A stretch of DNA of 64,000 nucleotides, from positions 248,001 through 312,000 of the forward strand of contig NZ_FQVP01000004.1 of assembly GCF_900129395.1 (NCBI RefSeq). Reading direction: 5' to 3'. The position numbers and the translations under genes are program-made. This DNA comes from Pseudosulfitobacter pseudonitzschiae (GTDB lineage Bacteria > Pseudomonadota > Alphaproteobacteria > Rhodobacterales > Rhodobacteraceae). Below, in pieces: positions 31,532 to 40,157 of the stretch. A model generated the notes under the pieces. The model did no database searches. It was given only the letters and a program-made list of their open reading frames with translations, and had not been told where the DNA came from. Position 1 is the first letter of the stretch; every line of letters begins with the position of its first letter.

Positions 31532-32404
31532 ATGGACCATTTTATCTGTACGCTGATCGCAGCCCCCGGTGCGCTGCAACCCGAACTGGCCGAGGCGCTG
31601 CGCAATGCCTGGGGCGGCGGCGCGGTGGACTGGCTGGCACCGGACGAGGCGGCAGAGTTCACGCTGGCGCAGATGCCCGACAACCGCTGGGATGTCTGGG
31701 CAGATGTGCAAAAGCTGGGCGTCGATCTGGTGATCCAACCCGCCGAGGGGCGGCGCAAGAAGATGCTGTTGGCTGATATGGACAGCACCATGATCCAGCA
31801 GGAATGCATTGACGAACTGGCCGATGCCGCAGGCGTGGGGGATTTCGTCAAGGATATCACCGCCCGCGCGATGAACGGCGAGCTGGATTTCGAATCCGCC
31901 CTGCGCGAGCGTGTTGGCTTGCTGAAAGGTCTGGATGCAACGGTGATTGACCAGGTTCTGGCCGAGCGGATCACCTATATGCCCGGCGGCGCGACCCTTT
32001 TGGCGACGATGAAGGCGAACGGCGGCCATGCGGCGCTGGTGTCCGGTGGCTTCACCGCCTTTACCGGAGCTGTCGCCGCGCATCTGGGCTTTGACGAGAA
32101 TCGCGCCAACACGCTGATCATCGAAGACGGCAAGCTGACGGGCACGGTGGGCGATCCGATCCTTGGCAAACAGGCCAAGGTTGACGCGCTGGAACAGATC
32201 ACCGCGCGGCTGGGCATTTCGCAGGCGGACGTGATCGCCGTGGGCGACGGGGCCAACGATTTGGGCATGTTGCACCGCGCAGGCACCGGCGTGGCGTTGC
32301 ACGCCAAGCCGGTGGTGGCCGCCGAATGCGATGTGCGGATCAACCACGGCGACCTGACGGCGCTGTTGTTCATCCAAGGCTACGCGCGCAGCGACTTTGT
32401 CTAG
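31532..32404 (+). CDS. serB: Phosphoserine phosphatase
   Basis: A 290-residue HAD phosphatase, the last step of serine synthesis. The nucleophile motif is D82-x-D84-S-T ([19 protein letters not shown]), then LVSGGFTAF (motif II) and [11 protein letters not shown] (motifs III/IV). The N-terminal 75 residues resemble the regulatory region of long SerB. I chose the ATG at 31532 over 31514 because CGGAAAC precedes it; the upstream ATG has no ribosome site. It converges on the asparaginase gene with a four-base stop overlap. Confidence 0.95.
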   Translation: MDHFICTLIAAPGALQPELAEALRNAWGGGAVDWLAPDEAAEFTLAQMPDNRWDVWADVQKLGVDLVIQPAEGRRKKMLLADMDSTMIQQECIDELADAAGVGDFVKDITARAMNGELDFESALRERVGLLKGLDATVIDQVLAERITYMPGGATLLATMKANGGHAALVSGGFTAFTGAVAAHLGFDENRANTLIIEDGKLTGTVGDPILGKQAKVDALEQITARLGISQADVIAVGDGANDLGMLHRAGTGVALHAKPVVAAECDVRINHGDLTALLFIQGYARSDFV

Positions 32405-33381
32405 ATCAACGCAGGTGCCGCCCGCACCGCCCCTGTCACCAGATCGCGCCGGTTGCGGATTGGCGCGTTCAGGTACTTCAGCGTTTCGGGGTGGTCGGCG
32501 GCCAGCACGCCCAGCTTGACCAGAATCGCCGCAATCGCACATTCCGCAGCACGGGTGCCGCCGTCCTCGATCTTCAGCGCGACGCCCATTTTCAGCTCGG
32601 GAATGATGGCAATGAAAAATGCCTCGGCCCCGGTCTTGATCGCGACTTTGCCGCCCATCGCGCGCATCAGGTTGGTACAGGCGCGGCCTTCGCCGGCCAC
32701 CAGATCGGGGTGCAGGGTCATCGCGGTGCGCAGCCGTTCTTCGGCGCTGCCGGTGGGGGCGGCGGCAAAATGGGACATCGCGCGGGCCATGCCGTGCAGG
32801 CTGGTGGCAAAGTTGGGCGCGCTGCATCCGTCGATGCCGAAACCGGGGCTTGATTCGCCTGTGACACGCTCGAATGCCTCCAGACAGGCGCGCTGTACCG
32901 CATGGTCGGGGTCTACATAGTCGGGGCCAGCGCCCAGATGTTTGTTCAACGTCAGAAAGCCGCTGTGTTTGCCCGAGCAATTGTTGTGCATCTGGCAGGG
33001 ACGCGCGTCGGCGCGGATCAGTGCATTGCGGGCCTCGCGGTCATCGGGTTCCTGGGGACCGCAGCGGAAATCGTCATCGTCCAGCCCAAGGTGGTCAAGC
33101 CATTTGGTCACCCGGTCCGTGTGGATCGCCGCACCGTTGTGCGACGCACAGGCCAGCGCCAGGTGTTCGGTTCCAAGGCCATGGGCATCCGCAGCCCCGC
33201 TTTCGATCAGCGGCAGCGCCTGGATCATCTTGGCAGAGGATCGCGGCAGGATCACGGTTTGAGGATCGCCCCAGGCATGGACGATCTGGCCGCTGTCATC
33301 ACAGACAACAGCATGGCCGCGATGCACGCTTTCCATGAAAGGACCGCGCCAGACTTCGGCCAGCGCAACGGAATTCGACAT
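32401..33381 (-). CDS. Asparaginase II family protein
   Basis: A 326-residue protein of the L-asparaginase II family (the Rhizobium etli AnsA-like group, unrelated to E. coli AnsB). Conserved blocks are SVHRGHAVVCDDSG, ALACASHNGAAIHTDRV, MHNNCSGKHSGFL and GIDGCSAPNFATSLHGMARA, in order. It hydrolyses asparagine to aspartate and ammonia in characterised members. It is a single gene, overlapping the serB stop by four bases tail to tail. Confidence 0.9.
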   Translation of the reverse strand: MSNSVALAEVWRGPFMESVHRGHAVVCDDSGQIVHAWGDPQTVILPRSSAKMIQALPLIESGAADAHGLGTEHLALACASHNGAAIHTDRVTKWLDHLGLDDDDFRCGPQEPDDREARNALIRADARPCQMHNNCSGKHSGFLTLNKHLGAGPDYVDPDHAVQRACLEAFERVTGESSPGFGIDGCSAPNFATSLHGMARAMSHFAAAPTGSAEERLRTAMTLHPDLVAGEGRACTNLMRAMGGKVAIKTGAEAFFIAIIPELKMGVALKIEDGGTRAAECAIAAILVKLGVLAADHPETLKYLNAPIRNRRDLVTGAVRAAPALI

Positions 33382-33557
33382 AGTTCACCTCACAACTTGG
33401 CGAAAACCTGCCAATTTAGGTTTCGCCGGTCGCGCGTTTCGCGCTAATATGTTTCTTGTCGAGAAGAAATCAGGCAGTTGCAAGAGAAGGCTCGGAACAA
33501 GGGGCCACCGGCAATGCTCTGCGTATTGAGGTTAAGGACAGTCTGGAGGCTGGACAG

Positions 33558-34100
33558 ATGGGATTACTGAAAACAACGGCAGGTGTGCTGAGCATGGCTG
33601 GGCTGGCAATGGCTCTGACCGTGAATACTGCCGCTGCACAAGACCAAAGCACCAACCGCGTCGCCGCGAAAACCGATTGGAGCGTTTTTGTAGAAGACAA
33701 TCCGACCGAATGCTGGAGCGTGTCGACGCCAAAGGAAACCGTGAACACCCGTGACGGACGTGTCGTGGCCGCAACCCGCAGCCAGATCCTGTTCATGGTG
33801 TTCTACCGTCCCAGCGCCGAAGCCAAGGGGCAGGTTGCCTTTACCGGCGGATATCCCTTTGCCAGCGGCAGCACGGTCAACCTGAACATCAGCGGCACCG
33901 AATTCGAACTGTTCACCGACGGTGAATGGGCCTGGCCTGCAACCGCCGCCGACGATACCAAGATCGTGACCGCGATGAAACGCGGTGCCGATGCGATTGT
34001 CACCGGCGTGTCCGGCCGGGGCACACAGACCAAAGATACATTCTCGCTGCTGGGCTTTACCGCAGCCGTTGAAGAAGCCGAAAGCCGCTGCGGCGGTTGA
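33558..34100 (+). CDS. Invasion-associated locus B (IalB) family periplasmic protein
   Basis: A 180-residue protein with a signal peptide (MGLLKTTAGVLSMAGLAMAL up to about residue 27, cleavage near AAAQ). The mature part contains WSVFVEDNPTECWSVSTPKE and ILFMVFYRPSAEAKGQVAF, typical of the IalB domain. One cysteine lies in the ECW motif and a second near the C-terminus, so a disulphide is possible. IalB proteins are periplasmic, with a role in host-cell invasion in Bartonella but widespread in free-living alphaproteobacteria. No role can be assigned here. Confidence 0.88.
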   Translation: MGLLKTTAGVLSMAGLAMALTVNTAAAQDQSTNRVAAKTDWSVFVEDNPTECWSVSTPKETVNTRDGRVVAATRSQILFMVFYRPSAEAKGQVAFTGGYPFASGSTVNLNISGTEFELFTDGEWAWPATAADDTKIVTAMKRGADAIVTGVSGRGTQTKDTFSLLGFTAAVEEAESRCGG

Positions 34101-34186
34101 CCGCGTCCGGTTTGCGGGGCGAATCCTTTTGATCCTGCCCCGCATTCCTATATAGAGGCGCATCACCCGAACCCCGGAGTTGCCCG

Positions 34187-35365
34187 ATGTCAGCCGATGC
34201 GCCGATCACCCAAGACGTTATGACGATCCCCCGCAAGCTGCCGGAGGGGCCTCAAAACCTTGTCGGTATGACACGGGACGCCATGCGTGACGCGCTGATT
34301 GCAATGGGCACGCCGGAAAAGCAGGCCAAGATGCGCGTCGGGCAGATCTGGCAGTGGATTTACCAATGGGGCGTGCGCGACTTTGACGCGATGACGAACC
34401 TCAGCAAAGCGTTCCGCGCCGAACTGGCCGACGCGTTTGTGATCGAAATTCCTGAAGTCGTGTCCAAACAGGTCAGCACCGACGGCACCCGCAAATGGCT
34501 GGTGCGGATCGCGGGCGGGCACGAGGTCGAGGTTGTCTATATCCCCGAAGAGGGGCGCGGCACGCTGTGCATCTCGTCCCAGGTCGGTTGCACGCTGACC
34601 TGTTCGTTCTGCCACACCGGCACGCAAAAGCTGGTGCGCAACCTGACGGCGGGTGAGATCATCGGGCAGGTGATGATGGCGCGCGATGATCTGGACGAAT
34701 GGCCCGAACATGGCAAACGCACCGAGGACGCGCGTTTGTTGTCGAACATTGTCCTGATGGGTATGGGCGAGCCGCTGTACAACTTTGAAAACGTGCGCGA
34801 CGCGATGAAAATCGCCATGGACCCCGAGGGCATCCAGCTGTCGCGCCGTCGCATCACGCTGTCGACATCCGGCGTTGTCCCCGAAATTGCCCGCACCGCC
34901 GAAGAAATCGGCTGTCAGCTGGCCGTGTCGTTCCACGCCACCACCGACGAGGTGCGCAACAAGCTGGTGCCGATCAACAAGCGCTGGAACATCGCCGAGC
35001 TTCTGGACGCCCTGCGCACCTATCCCAAGGTCAGCAATTCCGAACGAATCACCTTTGAATACGTGATGCTGGACGGAGTGAACGACAGCGACGAAGATGC
35101 GCACCGCCTGGTCGAGCTGATCAAGGGCATCCCGGCCAAGATCAACCTGATCCCGTTCAACGAATGGCCCGGTGCGCCGTACAAGCGGTCATCGAACAAC
35201 CGCATCCGCGCCTTCTCCGAGATCGTATACAAGGCCGGCTATGCCAGCCCCGTCCGCAAACCACGTGGCGAGGACATCATGGCCGCCTGCGGTCAGTTGA
35301 AATCAGCCACCGAGCGCGCGCGCAAGTCGCGCCGCGAAATTGCGGCGGAAACCGGTCTGACTTAA
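34187..35365 (+). CDS. rlmN: Dual-specificity RNA methyltransferase RlmN
   Basis: A 392-residue radical SAM enzyme that methylates C2 of A2503 in 23S rRNA and A37 in some tRNAs. The iron-sulphur cysteines are C135, C139 and C142 ([16 protein letters not shown]). The C-terminal acceptor-arm cysteine is C368 (MAACGQL). [13 protein letters not shown] binds SAM. Length is normal for the alphaproteobacterial form with its short N-terminal extension. It is a single gene after the IalB-like gene. Confidence 0.97.
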   Translation: MSADAPITQDVMTIPRKLPEGPQNLVGMTRDAMRDALIAMGTPEKQAKMRVGQIWQWIYQWGVRDFDAMTNLSKAFRAELADAFVIEIPEVVSKQVSTDGTRKWLVRIAGGHEVEVVYIPEEGRGTLCISSQVGCTLTCSFCHTGTQKLVRNLTAGEIIGQVMMARDDLDEWPEHGKRTEDARLLSNIVLMGMGEPLYNFENVRDAMKIAMDPEGIQLSRRRITLSTSGVVPEIARTAEEIGCQLAVSFHATTDEVRNKLVPINKRWNIAELLDALRTYPKVSNSERITFEYVMLDGVNDSDEDAHRLVELIKGIPAKINLIPFNEWPGAPYKRSSNNRIRAFSEIVYKAGYASPVRKPRGEDIMAACGQLKSATERARKSRREIAAETGLT

Positions 35366-35490
35366 ACCTGCGGGTGAATTTGTGTCTTGATGCGACACAG
35401 TTGCCCCCAAGATTTCCTGATTGTGTACTATTTGTGCCGTCAATCATTTGCACCTTGTTCTTGCAAACAGGCATGAACAGGAGATTTGAT

Positions 35491-35703
35491 ATGTCGGTAA
35501 TTGTGAAAACAGACCCTACCGTAGTGGCTCAGGTCGTTGATCTGATCACGCGTGAGCGCACCAAGGCGTTGTCCGTGCGGGAGTGGCAACATCGCATCGC
35601 AGGTTACGGGTATTGCGTGCGCGACACCCAGTACGGCCAGATCGTCGAAACCCTGCCGCACCACGTTCCTGTCTGCACGCTTCCCGTTGATCTGGCGGCG
35701 TAG
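35491..35703 (+). CDS. Small hypothetical protein (70 aa)
   Basis: A 70-residue soluble protein starting MSVIVKTDPTVVAQVVDLITRE cut after a helix, then LSVREWQHRIAGYGYCVRDT and a short C-terminal strand region ending LPVDLAA. AGGAG lies seven bases before the ATG at 35491, which supports real translation. I recognise no family. The layout (helix, then WQHRIAGYGY) could be a small DNA- or protein-binding fold. It stands alone between rlmN and the convergent small membrane gene. Confidence 0.65.
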   Translation: MSVIVKTDPTVVAQVVDLITRERTKALSVREWQHRIAGYGYCVRDTQYGQIVETLPHHVPVCTLPVDLAA

Positions 35704-35724
35704 TCCGCCAATCATTTCCCGATT

Positions 35725-36081
35725 TCAGCGGCGACGACCGGCAGCCATGCCCTGTGCAATTCCCTGCGCAAAGGCAGCCGCCACAGGTGCCATGACACTG
35801 GCCCCAGACACACCCGCCTGAACGCCCGGGGTCGCGGCCAAGGTTGCCTCGGACACCGGCACACGCGGTCTGCGGGCGGCGAACATCAGGATTAGGCCGA
35901 CGCCGACAAAGGCACAGCCGATGATGGCGCAGGCGGTGATCGGATCGGTGACTGTCAGCAGCAGCATAAAGCCCGAGGCGCACAGGAAACCAAGGCCGAT
36001 CAGGGCCATTAAACCACCCAAACCGCCCAACGCATAACGCTGGACGGCCTTGTGGATGCGGTATCGCAGTCCCAAAAACAT
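35725..36081 (-). CDS. Small membrane protein downstream of DUF883 gene
   Basis: A 118-residue protein with two hydrophobic helices (LGGLGGLMALIGLGFLCASG and ITACAIIGCAFVGVGLILMF, about residues 18-70) and a small-residue-rich C-terminal tail ending AAGRRR. The pairing with a DUF883 gene four bases upstream, and the two-helix layout, resemble the holin-X-like membrane proteins often encoded with YqjD-type proteins. No enzymatic motif. Function unknown. Confidence 0.7.
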   Translation of the reverse strand: MFLGLRYRIHKAVQRYALGGLGGLMALIGLGFLCASGFMLLLTVTDPITACAIIGCAFVGVGLILMFAARRPRVPVSEATLAATPGVQAGVSGASVMAPVAAAFAQGIAQGMAAGRRR

Positions 36082-36084
36082 GAT

Positions 36085-36438
36085 TTACGACCGGCGCGAG
36101 GTCATCAGGCCCACAAGAAAGCCGACACCGGCGGCGATGCCAACGGCCATGACGGGCTGTTTGCGCACGGCTTCTTCGGCCTGACCATAATACTCTTCGG
36201 CCAGTTGCTGCACGTGATCGCCGGTTTCGGCTGCACGCACGCGGGCATAGGTTGCCTGCTCAGAAGCCGTGTTTTTCAGATCAGACACGGTTTGACGCAC
36301 GCGCGCCGATGCCTCTTCTTTTTTCTGGGCGGTCAATTGACCCAGCAGCGTGGTCAGCTGTGCGACATCCGATTTGATCAGCTCAAGCTGAGCGGAAACG
36401 TCTGACGAATCTTTGTCTTTGGTTGCGATGTTAGCCAT
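36085..36438 (-). CDS. DUF883 (ElaB/YqjD-like) membrane-anchored protein
   Basis: A 117-residue protein with a long amphipathic, coiled-coil-like N-terminal part (residues about 10-85, rich in A, Q, E, K) and one C-terminal helix, PVMAVGIAAGVGFLVGLMTSRR, typical of DUF883. In E. coli these tail-anchored proteins bind ribosomes at the membrane in stationary phase. The ATG at 36438 has a perfect AGGAGG site. It is the first gene of a two-gene unit with the small membrane protein. Confidence 0.85.
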   Translation of the reverse strand: MANIATKDKDSSDVSAQLELIKSDVAQLTTLLGQLTAQKKEEASARVRQTVSDLKNTASEQATYARVRAAETGDHVQQLAEEYYGQAEEAVRKQPVMAVGIAAGVGFLVGLMTSRRS

Positions 36439-36498
36439 TTTGGCCTCCTGAATTCCAATTTCATGAGTACAACGCAGCCGCCCGTCAGCAGGTTCCAC

Positions 36499-37341
36499 TC
36501 ACCGTCCGGGAATTGAATCGCGGGCCTTGGTGGTGGACCAGTTGTCGATGACCTCGATTGCCTCATCCGCGGTTTCGACAAAGCGGAACAGGTCCAGATC
36601 CTCGGCCGAGATCGTGCCGGCGTCGGCCAGCGCGTCCCAGTTGATGATCTTTTCCCAGAACGCCCGCCCGAACAGCAGGAACGGCACGCGCTCCATGCGC
36701 CCGGTCTGGATCAGGGTCAGCGCCTCGAACATCTCGTCCAGCGTGCCAAAGCCGCCGGGAAACACGCAGATCGCGCGGGCGCGCATCAGGAAGTGCATCT
36801 TGCGGATGGCAAAATAGTGAAAGTTGAAACACAGCTCGGGCGTGACGTATTTATTCGGCGCCTGCTCGTGTGGCAGCACGATGTTCAGCCCGATCGATTT
36901 GCCGCCCGCTTCCATTGCGCCACGGTTGCCTGCTTCCATCACGCCGGGGCCACCGCCGGTGACGATGACGTTTTCCTGACCGTCACTGTCCATGGACTTT
37001 AACGTCATCTGGTGTGCGAACTCTTGCGCGACATCATAGAAATGCGACAGATCGGCCAGAGTTTGGGTGCGCGCGGTGTCTTTCCGGGCAGGCGACGGGA
37101 TACGTGCGCCGCCGAACAGGACGATGGTGGATTTGACACCCTGTTCATCCAGCATCAGCGCGGGCTTCATCAGTTCAAGCTGTAAACGCACCGGGCGCAG
37201 CTCTTCGCGGCACATGAAATCGTCATCGGTAAAGGCCAGATGATAGGCGGACGAACGGGTTTGCGGTGTATCGGGTACTTCTTTCGCCTTGGAACGGTCG
37301 GCGCCTGCGTGGCGCAGCGGGTGGCGGGTGGCTTCGGTCAT
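36499..37341 (-). CDS. LOG-family (TIGR00730) Rossmann-fold protein
   Basis: A 280-residue protein of the LOG/YgdH family. The signature GGGPGVMEAGNRGA and the PGGFGTLDEMFE motif (nucleotide-binding PGGxGTxxE) are intact. IVLFGGARIPSP near residue 95 is the first Rossmann strand. Family members act as nucleoside-5'-monophosphate phosphoribohydrolases (cytokinin-activating LOG, PpnN). The 75-residue N-terminal extension is seen in many proteobacterial members. The ATG at 37341 has GGAG at good spacing. It is divergent from dapD. Confidence 0.88.
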   Translation of the reverse strand: MTEATRHPLRHAGADRSKAKEVPDTPQTRSSAYHLAFTDDDFMCREELRPVRLQLELMKPALMLDEQGVKSTIVLFGGARIPSPARKDTARTQTLADLSHFYDVAQEFAHQMTLKSMDSDGQENVIVTGGGPGVMEAGNRGAMEAGGKSIGLNIVLPHEQAPNKYVTPELCFNFHYFAIRKMHFLMRARAICVFPGGFGTLDEMFEALTLIQTGRMERVPFLLFGRAFWEKIINWDALADAGTISAEDLDLFRFVETADEAIEVIDNWSTTKARDSIPGR

Positions 37342-37493
37342 GAATGTCTCCGGTCTGGGGTTGGGGGCAACATGCATGGGTTTGCCAGCATTGGCCACGC
37401 GATATTGAGCGCCAAAGCGTCGCCCGCGTGCATTGCGCGAGAGGGCAGCAGACGGTAAACGGGCTGAAATGCCCTAACACTGGAATTAAAGCC

Positions 37494-38321
37494 ATGTCCA
37501 ACGCCCAACTTGAATCCGCCATCGAAGCCGCATGGGAAGAACGCGACAGCATCACCCCTGCAACCACCGGCGAAACCCGCGAGGCCATCGAGGATACGCT
37601 GAACGCCCTGGACAGCGGCAAGCTGCGCGTCGCCGAAAAACAGGCCGACGGATCGTGGCACGTGAACCAGTGGGCCAAAAAAGCGGTTCTTCTGGGCTTT
37701 CGCATCAAGGACATGGAACAGCAGGACGGCGGCATCCAAGGCAGCGGCTGGTGGGACAAGGTTGACAGCAAGTTCAAAGGCTGGGGCGACAACCAGTGGC
37801 GCTCTGCCGGTTTCCGCGCCGTGCCGAACTGTGTCGTCCGCAAATCCGCATACATCGCGCCCGGCGTGGTGCTGATGCCGTCCTTCGTGAACCTTGGCGC
37901 CTATGTGGACGAGGGCACCATGGTTGACACATGGGCAACGGTCGGCAGCTGTGCGCAGATCGGCAAGAACGTCCACCTGTCGGGCGGTGTCGGCATCGGT
38001 GGCGTCCTGGAGCCCATGCAGGCGGGTCCGACCATCATCGAGGACAACTGCTTTATCGGGGCGCGGTCCGAGGTCGTCGAAGGCTGTATCGTGCGCGAAG
38101 GCTCGGTTCTGGGCATGGGCGTGTTCATCGGCCAGTCGACCAAGATCGTGGACCGCGAAACCGGTGAAGTCACCTATGGCGAAGTGCCTGCGGGTTCGGT
38201 CGTTGTCGCAGGCACGCTGCCGTCCAAGAACAACGTCAGCCTGTATTGCGCCGTGATCGTGAAAAAGGTCGATGCGAAAACACGCTCGAAAACTTCGATC
38301 AACGAGCTGTTGCGCGACTGA
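37494..38321 (+). CDS. dapD: 2,3,4,5-tetrahydropyridine-2,6-dicarboxylate N-succinyltransferase
   Basis: A 275-residue hexapeptide-repeat acyltransferase of the succinylase branch of lysine/diaminopimelate synthesis. The left-handed beta-helix repeats run from about residue 105 ([20 protein letters not shown]) to 230. N-terminal helices and the conserved [12 protein letters not shown] precede them. The ATG at 37494 begins the conserved [15 protein letters not shown]. With dapE at 43118 this gives two of the three succinylase-branch enzymes within 6 kb. Confidence 0.97.
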   Translation: MSNAQLESAIEAAWEERDSITPATTGETREAIEDTLNALDSGKLRVAEKQADGSWHVNQWAKKAVLLGFRIKDMEQQDGGIQGSGWWDKVDSKFKGWGDNQWRSAGFRAVPNCVVRKSAYIAPGVVLMPSFVNLGAYVDEGTMVDTWATVGSCAQIGKNVHLSGGVGIGGVLEPMQAGPTIIEDNCFIGARSEVVEGCIVREGSVLGMGVFIGQSTKIVDRETGEVTYGEVPAGSVVVAGTLPSKNNVSLYCAVIVKKVDAKTRSKTSINELLRD

Positions 38322-38380
38322 GGGAACCAAATCAACCCGGTGCCCGTTGTCTTTCCAACATAACACATTGGAGAGACATC

Positions 38381-38635
38381 ATGACAGGTCTGGGTTGGTT
38401 CGCCGCCATTATCGTAGGTGCCCTTGCGGGTTGGATTGCAGAAAAGATCATGCGTTCCGACATGGGGCTGTTGGCAAACATCGGTCTGGGGATCGTGGGT
38501 GCCATCGTTGCCAACTTTCTTCTGGTGGCCATTGTTGGTGCCACGCTGGGCGGTTGGATCGGTCAGCTGATCGTGGGCGTCATCGGTGCCTGCTTGCTGA
38601 TCTGGGTCGCACGGTTGATCCGCGGCCGCGCCTGA
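38381..38635 (+). CDS. GlsB/YeaQ/YmgE family membrane protein
   Basis: An 84-residue glycine-rich membrane protein with three helices: MTGLGWFAAIIVGALAGWIAE cut after helix one, GLLANIGLGIVGAIVANFLL, and GWIGQLIVGVIGACLLIWVARL. This is the transglycosylase-associated (GlsB/YeaQ/YmgE) family, small stress-linked membrane proteins of unknown mechanism. GGAGAGACATC precedes the ATG. A hairpin with a T-run lies about 30 bases after the stop. Confidence 0.88.
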   Translation: MTGLGWFAAIIVGALAGWIAEKIMRSDMGLLANIGLGIVGAIVANFLLVAIVGATLGGWIGQLIVGVIGACLLIWVARLIRGRA

Positions 38636-38665
38636 ACCCTTTTCAGGACGACAAGAACACGATAG

Positions 38666-38696
38666 GGCTGCCGCAACTTCATGCGGCGGCCTTTTT
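38666..38696 (+). terminator. Terminator of the GlsB-like gene, abutting the next start codon
   Basis: GGCTGCCGCA pairs with TGCGGCGGCC (ten pairs, one G-T) around ACTTCA and is followed by TTTTT. It is a good rho-independent terminator for the GlsB-like gene, yet its T-run ends one base before the ATG of the next gene at 38698. Confidence 0.75.
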
Positions 38697-38697
38697 C

Positions 38698-39042
38698 ATG
38701 TCTGATACCAAAAAACCCAAGAAACCCTCGCGCCAGCAGGTCTATACCCTGTTGGTTCAGATCGGTCGCAAAAAGGGCGACGGTTTGCCCGACAAGGCAA
38801 CCGGTGCAGCGTTGATGTGTTTTGCCAGCGGCGTGGACGAGGCCGAGGCGGTGCGTGAAACCGTGGCGATCCTGAAACAGGCCGACACCGCACCGCTGGA
38901 CGTAACCGGATACGGTACGCTGGCCGAACGTGAAGAGGACGGCCAGGAGATTGACGACGAAGAGCGCGCGCTGATGCAGCAGGCGCTGGATGACAACGCG
39001 GTGATCGTGGCGCAGGTCACGCCCTTCTACGACAAGCTTTAG
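38698..39042 (+). CDS. Hypothetical protein (114 aa)
   Basis: A 114-residue soluble protein with a lysine-rich start (MSDTKKPKKPSRQQVYTLLV) and an acidic C-terminal half (EREEDGQEIDDEERALMQQAL). I recognise no family. There is no Shine-Dalgarno sequence: the ATG is preceded directly by the hairpin and T-run of the upstream gene. Either translation is leaderless from a promoter hidden in the hairpin region, or the start is wrong; no better in-frame start is visible. Its stop overlaps the convergent channel gene by four bases. Confidence 0.65.
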   Translation: MSDTKKPKKPSRQQVYTLLVQIGRKKGDGLPDKATGAALMCFASGVDEAEAVRETVAILKQADTAPLDVTGYGTLAEREEDGQEIDDEERALMQQALDDNAVIVAQVTPFYDKL

Positions 39043-40091
39043 GGGTTCTCGCCAAACCACTCGCGGTAGATATCGGCATAGGTGCCGTCTTCGCGCAGGC
39101 TCAGCAGGACCTGGTTGATCTCTTCGCGCAGTGCGCTGTTGGTGGGCAGGGCGATGCCGTAATTTTCGCCTTTGAACACCGACCCCGTCAGCTCGGCCAG
39201 TCCGGCCCCCGATGTGTTGACATAATAGGCCAGCACGGGCGCATCAAAGACCACCGCATCCAGCTGGTTGGTTTCGAACTTCTCGATCAGGGCCGCCAGA
39301 TCGGGCGAACCTTCGGAACGCAGTTCGCGTGCGTCCATGAACACCTGTGCCGTGCTGCCTTCGATGGTGCCGACGCGTTTGCCGTATAGGTCGTTGATCG
39401 AACTGACCGATCCGTTGATCGCCTCGACTGTCATGGCGGCGGTGATGTGGGCCACGAAAAAGGACACGATGAACAGGGATGAAATCACCAGCAGCACGCC
39501 AAAGATGCGGCCAAAGATGCTGCGCGGCATCCGCTCTTCAAAGCCGCCGTTGACCACCAGATTCAGCGCCCACCAGAACGAGGGGAAAATCGCCTGACGC
39601 AGCGGCTTGTTGAAATAGTCCTGCGCACGTTTTTCAAAATGCCACATCAGCATGCCGCCCGCCAGCAGCAGGGCAAAAGCACCAAGAACCGCCAGCAACA
39701 GATCCCATGACAGAATCGCGGACCACATGGACGCGCCTCCGCCCGCCTGGGGGTGCACCATGATTTGCAGGCCCGAGGCAAAGATCGGCTGGGAAAAGTC
39801 CATCTCAAGCTCGCGCCCGGCGGTGATCGAGATGTTGGCAATCGCCACATCGGCAGTGCCGTCTTTCACACTGTCCAGCATGTCGGCAAAGCTGTCGTGG
39901 CGCACTACCTGATAGGGGCGGCCCAGTTTGGCCGCAATCTCCTGCCACAACTGAAGGGAAAAACCGGTGTCCTTGCCGTCCACGACCATCGAGAATGGTG
40001 GTCGCGTGACGGTTGCAATCGTCAGATCCTGCGCCGCCGCCTCGGACAAGAGGCAGCAGGCGAACAGGATTGCTAGAAAATTACGGATCAT
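39039..40091 (-). CDS. Glutamate-receptor-like ion channel (GluR0-type architecture)
   Basis: A 350-residue protein with a signal peptide (to about residue 20). The first half of a bacterial solute-binding domain follows (residues 22-115, with R93 in ITAGRELEMDF), then a membrane helix (125-150), a pore-loop region (167-186, FWWALNLVVNGGFEERMP) and a second pore helix (190-220, SFFVAHITAAMTV). The second half of the binding domain follows (D283 in VFDAPVLAYYV). Split binding domain around a two-helix pore is the GluR0 layout. R93 and D283 match residues that hold the alpha-carboxyl and amino groups of the ligand in iGluRs. A TTG at 40130 with GAGGT is an alternative start (13 residues longer). 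Confidence 0.82.
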   Translation of the reverse strand: MIRNFLAILFACCLLSEAAAQDLTIATVTRPPFSMVVDGKDTGFSLQLWQEIAAKLGRPYQVVRHDSFADMLDSVKDGTADVAIANISITAGRELEMDFSQPIFASGLQIMVHPQAGGGASMWSAILSWDLLLAVLGAFALLLAGGMLMWHFEKRAQDYFNKPLRQAIFPSFWWALNLVVNGGFEERMPRSIFGRIFGVLLVISSLFIVSFFVAHITAAMTVEAINGSVSSINDLYGKRVGTIEGSTAQVFMDARELRSEGSPDLAALIEKFETNQLDAVVFDAPVLAYYVNTSGAGLAELTGSVFKGENYGIALPTNSALREEINQVLLSLREDGTYADIYREWFGENP

Positions 40092-40157
40092 TCCCCAACC
40101 CCGCCGTTTTTGTGCGGGGTAAAGCAACAAGGTTGACCTCGCAAGGGCGCGGTGGCG

